Shown piece after piece: positions 12,901 through 23,284 of a DNA stretch of 64,000 bases (position 1 is the stretch's first letter; each line of letters opens with the position of its first letter). The notes beneath the pieces are model-generated. The model was given only the letters and a program-made list of their open reading frames with translations. It was not told the origin of the DNA and ran no database searches. Source of the DNA: Pseudocercospora fijiensis CIRAD86 (Eukaryota; Ascomycota; Dothideomycetes; Mycosphaerellales; Mycosphaerellaceae); contig NW_006921535.1 of NCBI RefSeq assembly GCF_000340215.1, forward strand, positions 4,326,596-4,390,595, written 5' to 3'. Both the position numbers and the translations under genes were made by a program.

Positions 12901-14160
12901 GCATTAGCCTAGTAGATAGCTAGTGCTATTACAATTAAAGCACTTCAATCCGGTTAGTAGACTGCCGTAGCTGTTATTACTATTATTAGCCGAGCGGTTA
13001 GTATTATAGGGATACGAGCCCCTTCTACGGCCCCTATCGCGGCCTCCTCTATATAGCCGTCGGCTACGGCCTCTTCTACGGTCGTTACTGTTCCTATTGT
13101 TAGTATTGTTGTTATAGTAGGAACCTTAGTTTCCTCCGCGGCTACGGTTGCTACGGTTAGTACTAGCTAGTCGGATCCTCGATTCTAGTCGTTATTAGAG
13201 CTAAACAGCCCGTTCGGCTGTCTCTACTTCGACTATGAATTAAATACGTGTTAGATTAGCTTGTTCGAACACACGGCGACGGTTTAATTCGAGGATAAGT
13301 TCCTACCTAAGTTTTAGGCGTATCTCGGAGATCTATATAGAATTAGTCTTAGGCGGAAGATCGTCTTTAAGGGTTTTTAAATAGGCCTCGAATAAGCGGG
13401 CCGATTGATTAGTCTTTTGTTTAGCTCGAAGATATAGGTCCTAAGCATATTGTTGCCTTAGTATAGGGTTTCTAAGGGTATCTAGTATAATAGTTTTATA
13501 GGTCTGCTACTAAACAGCGGTCTAATCGTTAAGGGAGTCAAAATAGTTATCCTATATACGCTTTAGGTCGCTATTGATGTACTACATAGCGTATACGACT
13601 AAGGAATAGTCGTCTAGTAGCGCTCTTAGTACGTTGCGCTAGTTGAGTTTATAGTTACGAATGTAGTCGTTATACTACTTCCGGCTAGAGCTATTAAATA
13701 CGGTGTAGTCCTTGAGTTTAGCATCCTTCTTTTAGATAGGTAGTAAAGAAGGTCCTGCTATTGGCTTAGTAGTAGTTGTTAGAGATTCCTAGAGGCGGCG
13801 AATCTCAAGAAGATTATCCTTTAGCTATTGTTCTTAACGCAAGGTAGTAAGCCTGTTTTAGATAGCTTCTTAAAGTCTCGCTACTAGTTAGGGACTAAAG
13901 GCTAGCTAGCTATATCGTCGATTAACAATGTTGTTAAGAATATCGTTAACGGGCAACGATAGGTCATCCCCTTCGATTATAGGTTCTTTAGTAGGCCCTC
14001 TAGTAGGCTCTTTAGTAGGCTCCTTAGCAGGAGGCACTTTAGTAGGCGCTTTAGCAGGCACTTTAGCAGGCACTATGCTACTAGCGTTGTCGTTGCTAGC
14101 GCTACTAGCGGCAGCACGGTTGTTGTTTCGTAATAAGCCGGCTATTGTAAGGGGTAACAC
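9984..14160 (-). pseudogene. Gypsy copy A gag-PR-RT-RH-integrase (5' part)
   Basis: On the minus strand from 14160 leftward this reads gag (open at 14160-13906), a zinc knuckle near 12950, protease near 12690-12650, RT, RNase H near 11180-10900, and the integrase HHCC region near 10200-10060. One stretch of RT is still open over 133 codons (12149-11748: KTDYKINIIEGKEVPF, VLKKDSSLQLYVNYRR, LDIKDAYYRI). The YXDD box near 11600 reads YLDN as in copy B. It continues at 2866 beyond the copy B insertion. The protein could not be functional. Confidence 0.88.
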
Positions 14161-14417
14161 TAATAATGTATTATTAGCCCCTAAGATACGGATGTAGCGG
14201 AATTAGTAGATATCGGTCTAGTATACTTAACTTAGTGTAATAGGCCGTATAGAAGGCCTTGCTTGATAATTAGTACGGTTGTTTCGATAGAATAGTACGT
14301 ATAGGTCCCGTTCTTCGGGCGTAATATAGTTAGATTAGTCTTGTTTGTAGCTATACCGCTAAAAGCTTAAAATAAGGACTATCTAGCTACTACCCTAAAA
14401 GGGTGGATCGAATACTA

Positions 14418-14615
14418 TATAAGAAGGGTTATATTAGCAGGTAGATAGGGTAGTAGTAGGTACGAGTAGTATTCGATAGAGAACTAGGAGGAGAAGGAGG
14501 AAGGCAGGCTAGTTAGCCTACTGCTAAGCGCTAAGCCCTACCTAAGGCATCGAGACCCTAGCTTTACTCGAGCCCGGTTACATACTAATTACGTATAACC
14601 TCTTTAGTCCTAACA
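14418..14615 (-). repeat. 5' LTR of gypsy copy A
   Basis: This 198-bp repeat nearly matches 294-491. Its outer border is followed by CTTTA (14616-14620), the partner of 289-293. The stretch 14161-14417 to its left is the untranslated leader of copy A. Confidence 0.93.
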
Positions 14616-15780
14616 CTTTACTAAGAAGCGGAAGGAGTTCGAGGATTAGGATTAGTTAATAGAGCTATTAGTTAGTCTTAGGTTTCGTAGTTAGACTCGG
14701 CCTAAGTATTTGCTTATCGAGTGTCTTATACCGAAAGAGGATAGATTAAGACTAAAAACGAGCTTAGATTCGTTAGGTATAGTAGCTCGGTTCCGTTAGT
14801 AAGAGAGAGCCGCCGTATAGAAGGCAAAATTCAGGTAGTTAGGGTAGCTAGGAAAGAAATTCTAGTAGTTAGGCTAGCTAGGGTAGCTAGGAAAAAAAAA
14901 TCTAGTAGTTAGGTAGCTAGGAAACAAAAAAAAGGTAGCTAGCTATTTACTACCTAGCTGTTCCTAACGATACGATACTATAAAAGAAAGGGTGTTTCCC
15001 TATAGCTACTAGTATACATCTACTACTCCTAAGTCCTTACCTTACCGTACGAAACCTTAAAACATACCGACCGATATTGTATATATACTAGGCGCTATAC
15101 TAGGAAGGGTAATAACGAGACGACAGTCGAAACAGTCTAGTATACGAGCGAGATTGCGACAACGTCGAGAGGAGCTCGTATACTTACCTTCGAGCCTATC
15201 GAGTCCTAGACGACGATTAGGGCTAGATTTATCCTCTCCGAATCCTAGTAGTAGGAATTTATTATAGGGTACTACTACCTAGTCCTTCCCTTTACGGAGT
15301 CTAAGTAGAAGGTTGTTCGGAGATATAAGAACATCGAGTATTAACCCGGAAATCTTCGAAAAGGCTAGCTAGGCGTATCTTTAGAAATCCGAGTATATAG
15401 AGCAGTTCAATTAATAGGTCTATAAGATATAGTTCCCTTTATACTTACGTTCGAAGGAGTATAAACTCCGGAAGTACTCGATACGATAGGGGAGTAAGGA
15501 GCGAACGGATACATTCTAGAAGTTCTTTATAGAAGGGGTATTATACCGTTATACGACTTCTCGACTTAAAGGTTAACTAGTAATTGTCTATAACTTCTGC
15601 GGTTTAATCTTAAAATACCCGAAACTAGGGGATAGGAACTTATCGCCTACGAACTATCTCTATTCTAAACGGTATCGGGAATCTTAAGGAGAGAGGAGAG
15701 TTGATATAGATATAGCGTTCTAGAAAGAGGTATATCTTCTAAAATGCCGGCTATAGCTACCGGCTATAGCTACCGGCTAT
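14616..15780 (+). pseudogene. RIP-degraded coding remnant, right half, with short tandem repeats
   Basis: This continues the sequence that breaks off at 293. Around 14621-14830 a plus frame reads on from the left half. 14833-14945 holds about three imperfect copies of a GGTAGCTAGGAAA...TCTAGTAGTTAGG unit with A-runs. From about 15120 another frame reads basic coding-like sequence (for example YLRSKEYKLRKYS) through TAG stops. I do not recognise these. They may include the 5' part of the hAT element that follows. At 15740-15790, GCCGGCTATA is repeated three to four times. Confidence 0.4.
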
Positions 15781-15789
15781 AGATTCCGG

Positions 15790-18135
15790 CTACTTTAATT
15801 AACCGTAGAGATCTAGCTAATTATTATAGGCTACGCTTAAGGAAGCTCTAGGATTAAAGGCTACCGATTTCTCCCCCGAAGACTTTAAGTAACTAGCAAA
15901 CGAAATACTAGCTATAAACGGTCTTCCGGAGACTTCTACGAAAGGGAGTCTATATAGAAGATATACCTATATCTTTATAAACTACCCTCCCCTATTTCTC
16001 GGCGCGATAACCTAGCGTATTATATTCGAAAAGAATAAAGAGGCTGCGTTAGACGATATTCGGGAGATCCTCCGTAATACTCGCCGAGTAGCTATTGCTA
16101 TCGATAGCTAGTTAAGCCGGACTATAAGAGCCTCCTTTCTCTCGATTATACTATGCTTTATTAATTCGGATTAGAAACTCTAGGAACTTATAATCGGATT
16201 CCCTAAAATTCTAGGTTCCTATACTAGTAAGGATATAGCGAAGCTTATCTATACGGCAATAGATAGGGTTAGCGTAATAACGAAACTAGTCTCGATTACT
16301 ACGGACAACGCTAGTAGTAATCGAACATTGTATAAGGCGTTGTATATGTAATTTACTCGCATATATCTTTGAAATTACTAATTGTATCGATAGGGTCGAG
16401 TACGTAGAGGAGATTATAAGGTCTATAATCTAGCTTAATCTTCCGAATATTAAGCTCGCTACGATTCCGGATACGCACGATAATGCGTACGACGATAACG
16501 ATAAAGAGGAGCCTAGTAATAGCCCTAGCCCTATTAAATCGGAGCCGACGTCGTTACTAGTTATATTCCTATAGAAGTTTCCCTACCTCGCTTATATAGT
16601 TTAAATCGCGATCCGAGCCCTCTTTAAGACGCTTAAAATTGCACTATTAAACGACGACTAATAGAAGATCCTAGATAAGGATAGGGCAAAGTCGAAAGTC
16701 GAGAAACTCGTTATAGTAATAAGATAGGATAAGGCAGAGAGCCTCGCTCTCGTTTTATATAAGGTATAACTTTTATCTATAGTCGGCACCTATAGCCGGT
16801 AACCTAGTATAGTTCTAACTCTTTTTCTCTAGCTTCGTCGTCTAGCAATATATACGAACTCGAGCTTATAGAGATATAACCGATTCGAGGCTATTTAAAA
16901 GAACCTAATCGAGCGCCCTAAAACCGATACCTAGAATATCGCATAGAATAAGCGATAGTAAAAGCGGCCTCCTTAGCGCCTACTCCGTTTTACCTAAGAC
17001 GTTAAGATCTGGTTCGATTCGACTTTCTATATAGTTACGAGGGGATATACTTTACGTACCGCTCTCGAGATCTATTAGAGTTCCGAGGGTATTAAGTAGC
17101 TCGGCCTTACCGCCGCCGAATAGCGCTAAGTAGAGTATCTCGTCGATATTAGTAAGCATTACGCGAAGGTTACTACTACGATTAGAAGAACCCGAGGACC
17201 GACGATCTACCTTATCTTTACGTACTATAACTAGCTCTTTAACGAGCTCGAGGAAACCGTAGCTAAGCTAGCTAAGAAGAGCGTTCCCTAGAAAGTAGCT
17301 ATAACGAAAGCTATAGACAGCTCCTATACTAAGTTATATAAATATTATAGTACTACCTTTAAGTCGTTCGGGGATATCTATAGCGTTACGTACTTGCTTA
17401 ACCCGGTAGAAAAGGATATATACTAGTAGAGGCCGGAATAGAAGGCGGACAAGGTATAGCCGAAGCATTACTAGACTATTCTAGAAAAGATGTTCTACGA
17501 GCGTCGGAAAGAAACTAGTCTAAATATAGCTTCTATAAAGAAAAAGAAGGTTTAGAAGGCTCCGATATTATACCTATTTCGTAGGTAGGAAGTAGAGGCA
17601 GAAGAGGAAGCAACTACTAAAGTAAATAAAGAAGAGTTCGATCTCTATCGGCGCGCGAGTAAGTATAAACCCGTAGGCTCGGAAAGAGGGCTAATAATCT
17701 CTAGATCTTACCGGTCTTCTAGACGAATTCGGAGACGATATTCTCGCTATATAGTAGCGGTTAGAGCCTAAGTTTCTAACGATAGCGTCGGTCGCTCGGG
17801 ACGTCCTCGCTATCCCGAGCGTAGGTATAGGCTATAAGAGGTCTTTTAGTATCGCTCGTTACTAGGGCCGCTTTAATCGAATATACTCGCCTACTACCTT
17901 CGAATCTATTATAGTATTCCGATACTATCTCCTCTACTAGAATCGCTAAGGTAGGTTACTAAAGATTATATTAAAGGAGTTAATCGAGGAATTAGAAAAC
18001 CTTAAGATCGAAGAAACCTAGAAGCGCGAAGAGAATGCGAAATTTAGTCTAAGCGAAACCCTAATTAGCGATAACGAAGAGAAGGAGGGCGGAGGTAGAA
18101 GGCGATACCGGGTCGAGAAGCGGAAACGTATATAG
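15790..18135 (+). pseudogene. hAT-superfamily transposase remnant
   Basis: One plus-strand reading, taken through TAG stops, shows the fungal hAT layout. About 16051-16345 gives a catalytic-core region with AIAIDS, ASFLSIILCFINSD, IIGFPKILGSY and SITTDNASSNRTLYKALY, where the TDNASSN box carries a catalytic Asp. About 17190-17560 gives IYLIFTYYNQLFNELEE-like and SSYTKLYKYYSTTF-like sequence. About 17630-17700 gives EFDLYRRASKYKPVGSERG, typical of the stretch before the dimerisation domain. About 17830-18020 gives ERSFSIAR and IVFRYYLLY, which fits the C-terminal hAT dimerisation region. I could not fix terminal inverted repeats or an 8-bp target duplication. The element is inactive. Confidence 0.78.
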
Positions 18136-18329
18136 GCTTAGAGTAGCTTTAAGGAGACGAAGCGTTTACGTATAAGGTAATATAGCCGGCGTATATAGCC
18201 GGTATATATCCGAAATATATTTCGAATTCCTAGGACCTAAACAGACTAGTTGCTATAGCAACCGACCCCGCTTACCTACGGACTATTTCTAATTCTCTAT
18301 TCGCTCTTCCTCTCCTTCTTCCCTTTCCC

Positions 18330-19130
18330 TATATTCTTAAAGACAAATATACCTTAAGGATTCGGCTCTTCGGGCCTTCCTAAGCCGGCTACCTCCCCTT
18401 CCTTAAGCTACTATCCTTTATTCGAATCTAACGATAACCTACTAAGGTAGTTTAATAGAAGACTATTTGTTCTAGAAGGTAAGAAGTATTAATATCTCCT
18501 TACGATTATATACTTATTAATTTTCTAGGTCCTACCGATATACCCTCGTCGCCTAAACGCGTAGATAAATATCTTTAGAGGCTAAAGGGCAAGGGTAAAG
18601 CAAGCTAAGTATAGGGAGACCGTAGCGAGAACGAGATATCGGAAGAGCAAGGCTCTCTATAGTATATACGAAGGAAGGGGGTTCCTCGGAAAACAGTACC
18701 GAAAAATAAGAAGGCTATAGGTAGATAGGAGAAGGCTAAAAAGAGTAGGCGGACGAAGACTATCGCGAAGAAAAGTTATCTTTCTATTAAAAGAAAGGGA
18801 ATAAGGTAGGACTCGACGATAAAGAAGCGGCGCTTTAAACTAGGTACTATTGCCCTTCGCTAGATCCGGCTTTTCTAAAACAAAAGAGGGACCGAGCTTT
18901 TAATCCCTAAGACTCCCTTCTAGCGACTCGTCCGAGAAATTATATTAGATTTTCGGTCTAGTATACGATTTACGGCTAAGGCGATTAGTACTCTTTAGGA
19001 AGCTACGGAGGCATTTCTCGTAACCGAGCTTAAGCTTTTAAACCTCCTTACTATCTATACGAAGCGGGTTACTCTTTAAAATAAAGATATATAGCTTCTA
19101 GCTAAAATTCGGCGTCGGTTTATAGCGGAT
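18330..19130 (+). pseudogene. Histone H3-like gene 1, RIP-degraded, one intron
   Basis: Seen: taking TAG/TAA as former Gln codons, the frame from about 18822 to 19130 reads a complete H3 fold: GTIALRQIRLFQ, GTELLIPKTPFQRLVREI, LDFRSSIRF, ISTLQEATEAFLV, TKRVTLQNKDIQLLAKIRR. These line up with the alphaN, alpha1, alpha2 and alpha3 blocks of H3, and Gln falls where H3 has it. A strongly basic N-terminal tail of over 90 codons precedes it in the same frame with no frameshift. A 50-nt GT-AG intron (18479-18528) links it to an upstream exon at about 18330-18478. Inferred: a diverged H3 variant, possibly CenH3-like given the long, unusual tail. The start codon is not identifiable. There are two extra residues before the ELLI block compared with canonical H3. 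Confidence 0.75.
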
Positions 19131-19524
19131 TAGTTAGAAATTGTATTTAGTCGTTAGATTAACCTAGGAGGAGGCCTATTTTCGCATCCTTTTACCGGCT
19201 ATAGGTACCGGCTATATTTCTAATTTTATCTCCGCGCCGTCCCTAAATCTAAGGTACGAAGTAGAAACCTAGCGCTCTATATTTACCCGGCTATTATAGA
19301 GACGAGCTATATTTAGATTAGTTTCTTCGTATATCGCGACCTAGCGGGTAGTAAGCGAAAGGGCGATAGAACGTTTATAATACGTCTCTATTTAGACCTA
19401 AAATACAAAGGTCCTAAGGAGCCCTAGCATCCTAACTATAAGGAGATTCTTTAGTATTAGCACTTTAATCCTCTATACTACGAGGCAGATAGTAAGCCTA
19501 CGAGAGAGAAACTTTAACGAGAAA
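19131..19524 (+). other. Unidentified RIP-degraded coding-like stretch
   Basis: After the H3-like gene, a plus frame reads coding-like sequence (for example LYLDLKYKGPKEP near 19384-19420) through stops. I do not recognise the family. GCCGGCTA motifs occur at about 19196-19216. Confidence 0.35.
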
Positions 19525-20235
19525 TTCTCTATAATACGTAGCGCTATTGTATAGCTATAGATACGTACTAAGTCCGGTAACTCGAAGAAGAATTAAGACA
19601 GCGTATTAGCGACCGAGGAGGAGATCGATAGTATACTAGTAGAGTCGAGGTCTTATAAGCGAAGTACAAGATAATATAGGCTCTTAGTCGTATAGAGTAA
19701 CGTACTATATAAATAACTAGGCGTACTACTCTTATTCACTTACGACCTATATCCTAGGATACTCTTCTCGTACTTTTTATACTCTTTTCTAATACCTTAC
19801 CTATAATCGCTCCGCGATAACCGAGTAAATGTAAGCTATAGGATTTCCGCTCGGTATCTTAGCCTTCGAGATACGGCGGAGTTAATTCTCTATAATACGT
19901 AGCGCTATTGTATAGCTATAGATACGCACTAAGTCTAGCAACTCGAAGAAGATTTGAGACAGCGACCGAGTAGGAGAATAACAGTATATTAGTAGAGTCG
20001 AGGTCTTATAAGCGAAGTACGAGATAATATAGGCTCTTAGTCGTATAGAGTAACGTACTATATAAATAACTAGGCGTGCTACTCTTATTCACTTACGACC
20101 TATATCCTAGGATACTCTTCTCGTACTTTTTATACTCTTTTCTAATATCTTACCTATAAGCGCTCCGCGACAACCGAGTGAATATAAGCTATAGGGTTTC
20201 CGCTCGGTACCTTAGCCTCCGAGATAGGGCGGAGT
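19525..20235 (+). repeat. 361-bp tandem duplication
   Basis: The block at 19525-19885 is repeated directly at 19886-20235. Both copies start TTCTCTATAATACGTAGCGC and end in GGCGGAGTT. The second copy lacks about 9 bp (GTATTAGCG in the first copy), and most other differences are single transitions. A plus frame through the first copy reads charged, coiled-coil-like sequence, so the duplication lies in or at the end of a former gene. Confidence 0.85.
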
Positions 20236-20520
20236 TGAATTTAGAGCGATAGCCGGCACTCGTAGCCGGTATATAGAGACGGTAGTAGGCCTTTTCCTGC
20301 TAAATAACTAGCTTGTTTAGTATAGCCTACCTAATATTTCTTATATTTACTAGTAATAGGCCTAGGTTACTTATAAGATTACTATAGCTAGTAAAGGCAT
20401 TACTAAAGAATATCTATACTATAGTAGGATACTATTATTACGCCGGCTATTTATTAAAAGGAGGCTTTCGCCTATTACTATGCCGGCTATATATACCGGC
20501 TATATTTCAAAGTCTGCCGT
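20236..20520. other. Gene-free RIP-mutated spacer with GCCGGC motifs
   Basis: No reading frame is visible here. GCCGGCAC...AGCCGG at about 20249-20270 and GCCGGCTATA...CCGGCTATA at about 20441-20506 belong to the dispersed motif set of the left nest. Confidence 0.5.
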
Positions 20521-20592
20521 ACCTGCCTTTTTTAGCCGTACCTGCCTTTTTTAGCCGTACCTGCCTTTTTTAGCCGTACCTGCCTTCTTTCC
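20520..20592 (+). repeat. 19-bp tandem repeat, four copies
   Basis: The unit AGCCGTACCTGCCTTTTTT is repeated about four times, the last copy degenerating into CCTTCTTTCC. It lies about 240 bp upstream of the second H3-like gene, where a promoter would be. Confidence 0.9.
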
Positions 20593-20824
20593 TTACTCTA
20601 ACGTTACTATAATATAGGCTTGCGCGAAGCTTACTCTATTGCCTAGCGATACCGCGATACTACCGCTATATTCAACCTTCGTATCGATACCTATACCTCT
20701 ACGCTCTATATCTACTATCTCCGTAATACCCTCGCTTTGCGCGCGCCTTCGTATACCTTCGTAACGCACTTTTTTCCTCAATTCGACGACTTTTATAATA
20801 GCGAGTCTACTTAACTAAGTTACG

Positions 20825-21430
20825 ACGCCTCGTAAGAAGGGACCTAGTACTTCTACGGGTCGTAATAAGACCGGAAATAGTAGAACGAGCATAGTATATT
20901 AACGTAAGAGGGCTACTACTACTACCGCTAGCTCCGGTACTAGAAAGGGCGTCGCGAGCAAGGCTCCGCGTAAGATAACGGCGGGTAAGGCTCTACGTAA
21001 GACGACAACTAGCGCTTCTACTACTAGTAGTAATCGTACGAAGCGTCGATAGCGCCTAGGAAGTAAGTCCTATTTATAGCCGGCAGCGTAGCCGGCATTC
21101 TTACTATCTTTTTACTAATCCTTCTTTAGCCGTAGCCCTCCGTAAGATTCGGCAGTATTAGAAGAGTTCTAAGCTCCTAATCCGTAAAGCTCCTTTCTAA
21201 CGACTTGTTCGCGAAATTGCCTAGGATTATAGAACGGACCTTCGCTTCTAAGCCTCCGCGATAGGCGCCCTTTAAGAGGCTATAGAAGCCTACCTAGTTC
21301 GTATCTTCGAATATATGTTTCTCTTCTACCTCTTTTCGGACTATACTAATACTATTTTAGCGGTTAACCTTATAGCTATCTACGCGAAGCGTATAACGAT
21401 TATAGACAAGGATTTTAAAGTACTCGATTA
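20825..21430 (+). pseudogene. Histone H3-like gene 2, RIP-degraded, two introns
   Basis: Seen: exon 1 (about 20825-21062) encodes a Lys/Arg/Ser/Thr tail with ASKAPRKITAGKALRK, close to the KAPRK repeats of the H3 tail. Intron 1 (21063-21129) runs GTAAGT to TTTAG with a CTAAT branch region. Exon 2 (21130-21312) reads GTVALRKIRQYQKSS, LLIRKAPFQRLVREIAQDY and RTDLRFQASA, then LQEAIEAYLVRIFE, once TAG/TAA is read as Gln. Intron 2 (21313-21360) ends TTTTAG, and exon 3 reads NLIAIYAKRITIIDKDFK. This is the full H3 fold with exact spacing across both introns. The intron 2 donor is now AT, a TpG-to-TpA change. The start codon is not identifiable. Introns argue against a retrocopy. Confidence 0.82.
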
Positions 21431-21799
21431 GATTCTAAAAGGCTAGAATGTCTATATTCGAGACGGTGCTAGGTAGGATAGATATTCTAGTAGGAAGGAT
21501 ATTCGTAGTATTATCTATAAGCTTTTCTATATGCGAAATAAGCCGCTATTATACGGCGCTATATACCGCGCTCTAAATACTCTCTAAGTATATATATATA
21601 GTATAGTATGCTTTATTAGCCGTACGGAATAGAAGTCTCCTAAAATCCCGTTAGTACTAAGGAGTAAAAAGGCCGGCTACGCTGCCGGCTACGCTACCGG
21701 CTACGCTACTAGCTACGCTACTAGGTTTTTTAAAGAACTAAAAGAAGATAGATATTCCGGTTGATTTATATTAGTTTGGATTTTTATAAAAAGAAAACA
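21431..21799. other. Gene-free stretch with GCCGGCTACGCT array
   Basis: I see no gene. 21669-21725 contains five tandem copies of a 13-bp unit of the form CCGGCTACGCTGC, the clearest local array of the motif dispersed through the left nest. Confidence 0.5.
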
Positions 21800-22160
21800 G
21801 GGAAAAATAAGGAAGGTTAAAGAGCCTAATAGTTATAGTTATAGGCACTATCCCTATTTTCTAGAGCATATTATATACCTACCTTCGCAACTCTACCTAA
21901 TACTCCCTCTAAATATCCTTATACTCTACCTACTAGAAATTCAACTAGGTACCTAGACCTATAGCTACCTCTATATCTTTTACTATCTTCTATAGGTTAA
22001 AGGCCTCTTCTATAGTAGCCTCTACCTCCTTATATAATACGAAGTTACTACCTGCCCTACCCTTTATATCTCCTAAATAACTAAGAGTTCTAAGGAACGA
22101 ACTAGCATTCGGCCTTAGTATAGCGAGTAACTAGTAGAACGTTCTATAGAGCTACCTTAT
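21800..22160 (-). pseudogene. Unidentified RIP-degraded ORF, minus strand
   Basis: On the minus strand from about 22130 to 21800 one frame reads about 110 codons with only Gln/Trp-type stops. Pieces include SSFLRTLSYLGDIKGRAG, NFVLYKEVEATIEEAFNL and KIVKDIEVAIGLGT. Charged and hydrophobic residues alternate as in a real globular or helical protein. I do not recognise the family. Upstream the frame shifts, so an intron or indel may lie near 22130. Confidence 0.4.
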
Positions 22161-22362
22161 AGCTCTTTTATATACTATGCCGATACCGAGGGAGGAGCTA
22201 TCCTAGTACTTAATATTATCGAATAGTTCGGTAGGAAAGTGTTAGAACTTCTTAAGGAGGAGGACTTCTAGAGAAATCGATAAGTTCTACCTAGATCTAG
22301 ATAATAATATTCTACTAAGCAGTTAGGGAATTAAATAGCGAGCGAAAGGATAAAATTCATAC

Positions 22363-22768
22363 CTAATAAGTACAGTTTCTAAACTGAACTATAATAGCTT
22401 GTATATATATATGCTTTTAATTAGTTAGTACCCTTAGCTAATTGTCTATAGATTTAGGGTTATATAAGTACCTTCCTATAACTGAAAAATGCCGGCTACG
22501 CTGCCGGCTATACTCTCGTATCTTATAAAGGGCTTGCTTCGAGTTACGTAGACATTCTTACACTTCTAATAAGTGCAGTTTCTAAACTAAACTATAATAG
22601 CTTGTCTGTATATATACTTTTAATTAGTTAGTGCCTTTAGCTAATTGCCTATAGATTTAGGGTTATATAAGTACCTTCCTATAACTAAAAAACGCCGGCT
22701 ACGCTACCGGCTATACTCTCGTATCTTATAAAGGGCTTGCTTCGAGTTACGTAGACATTCTTATACTT
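22363..22768 (+). repeat. 203-bp tandem duplication
   Basis: 22363-22565 and 22566-22768 are direct copies, beginning CTAATAAGTRCAGTTTC and ending ACATTCTTAYACTT. They differ mainly by transitions of the RIP type. Each copy carries one GCCGGCTACGCTRCCGGCTA block (22493 and 22695). Confidence 0.9.
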
Positions 22769-23284
22769 CTTAGAAACCGATAAATTCTATAGTTCGAACT
22801 AGCTACTCTTATAGTTGCTTAGCAAACTAACCTAAACTAAACTAGATCTTCGGCTTAGTAAACTAAACTAAACTAACCTAAACTACTATAGGGTCTAAGC
22901 CTTATATATAGCGCGTCGACTAATCGACTACGCGTACGACCTCTCGGTACTTCTACTACCTATTCTGTCTCTTCTATTACTAAATCTACTACCTCTGCCT
23001 CCGATTCTACTACCTCCGCTACTACTATCTCTATAGCGCTACTAGCGGCGGCGGCGACACTATTGTTAGTAAGAAAGTTATCGATATAAGCCTCGTATAA
23101 TAGAGATTTAGCTATTTTCGATAGTTACTAGGTAATCTACTACAAAAGTAGGAAGAAATGCGAATTATACGAATATAGACTTAGAGGCGCGACTTCCTAG
23201 GTAGCGCGCCTACGCGCCTATTAACAATACTAACTAGGAATAGAAACAGCCTATATTAGGCGGAAAGAGCACGTAATTTAATAC
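22769..23284. other. Gene-free RIP-mutated edge of the left nest
   Basis: No gene is visible. 22817-22886 is an AAACTAAACTAACCTA-type minisatellite. The strongly TpA-rich composition stops at about 23280, within a few tens of bases of normal GC-rich sequence. Confidence 0.6.

Larger units (their letters stand above)
294..14615 (-). mobile_element. Ty3/gypsy chromovirus copy A, interrupted by copy B
   Basis: This is a complete but dead LTR retrotransposon on the minus strand. Its 5' LTR is at 14418-14615 and its 3' LTR at 294-491. CTTTA flanks both ends (289-293 and 14616-14620), so the insertion boundaries are certain. Reading leftward it carries gag, protease, reverse transcriptase, RNase H, integrase and a chromodomain, the chromovirus order. 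The integrase region is split at 2866/9984 by copy B, with duplication of CTACC. All reading frames are broken by TAG/TAA codons of the RIP type. The net length without copy B and its extra target copy is about 7.2 kb, matching copy B. Confidence 0.93.

Noticed and set aside
20593..20781. 62-codon minus-strand open frame upstream of H3-like gene 2
   Set aside because: It lies in the probable promoter/leader of that gene and has no recognisable content.
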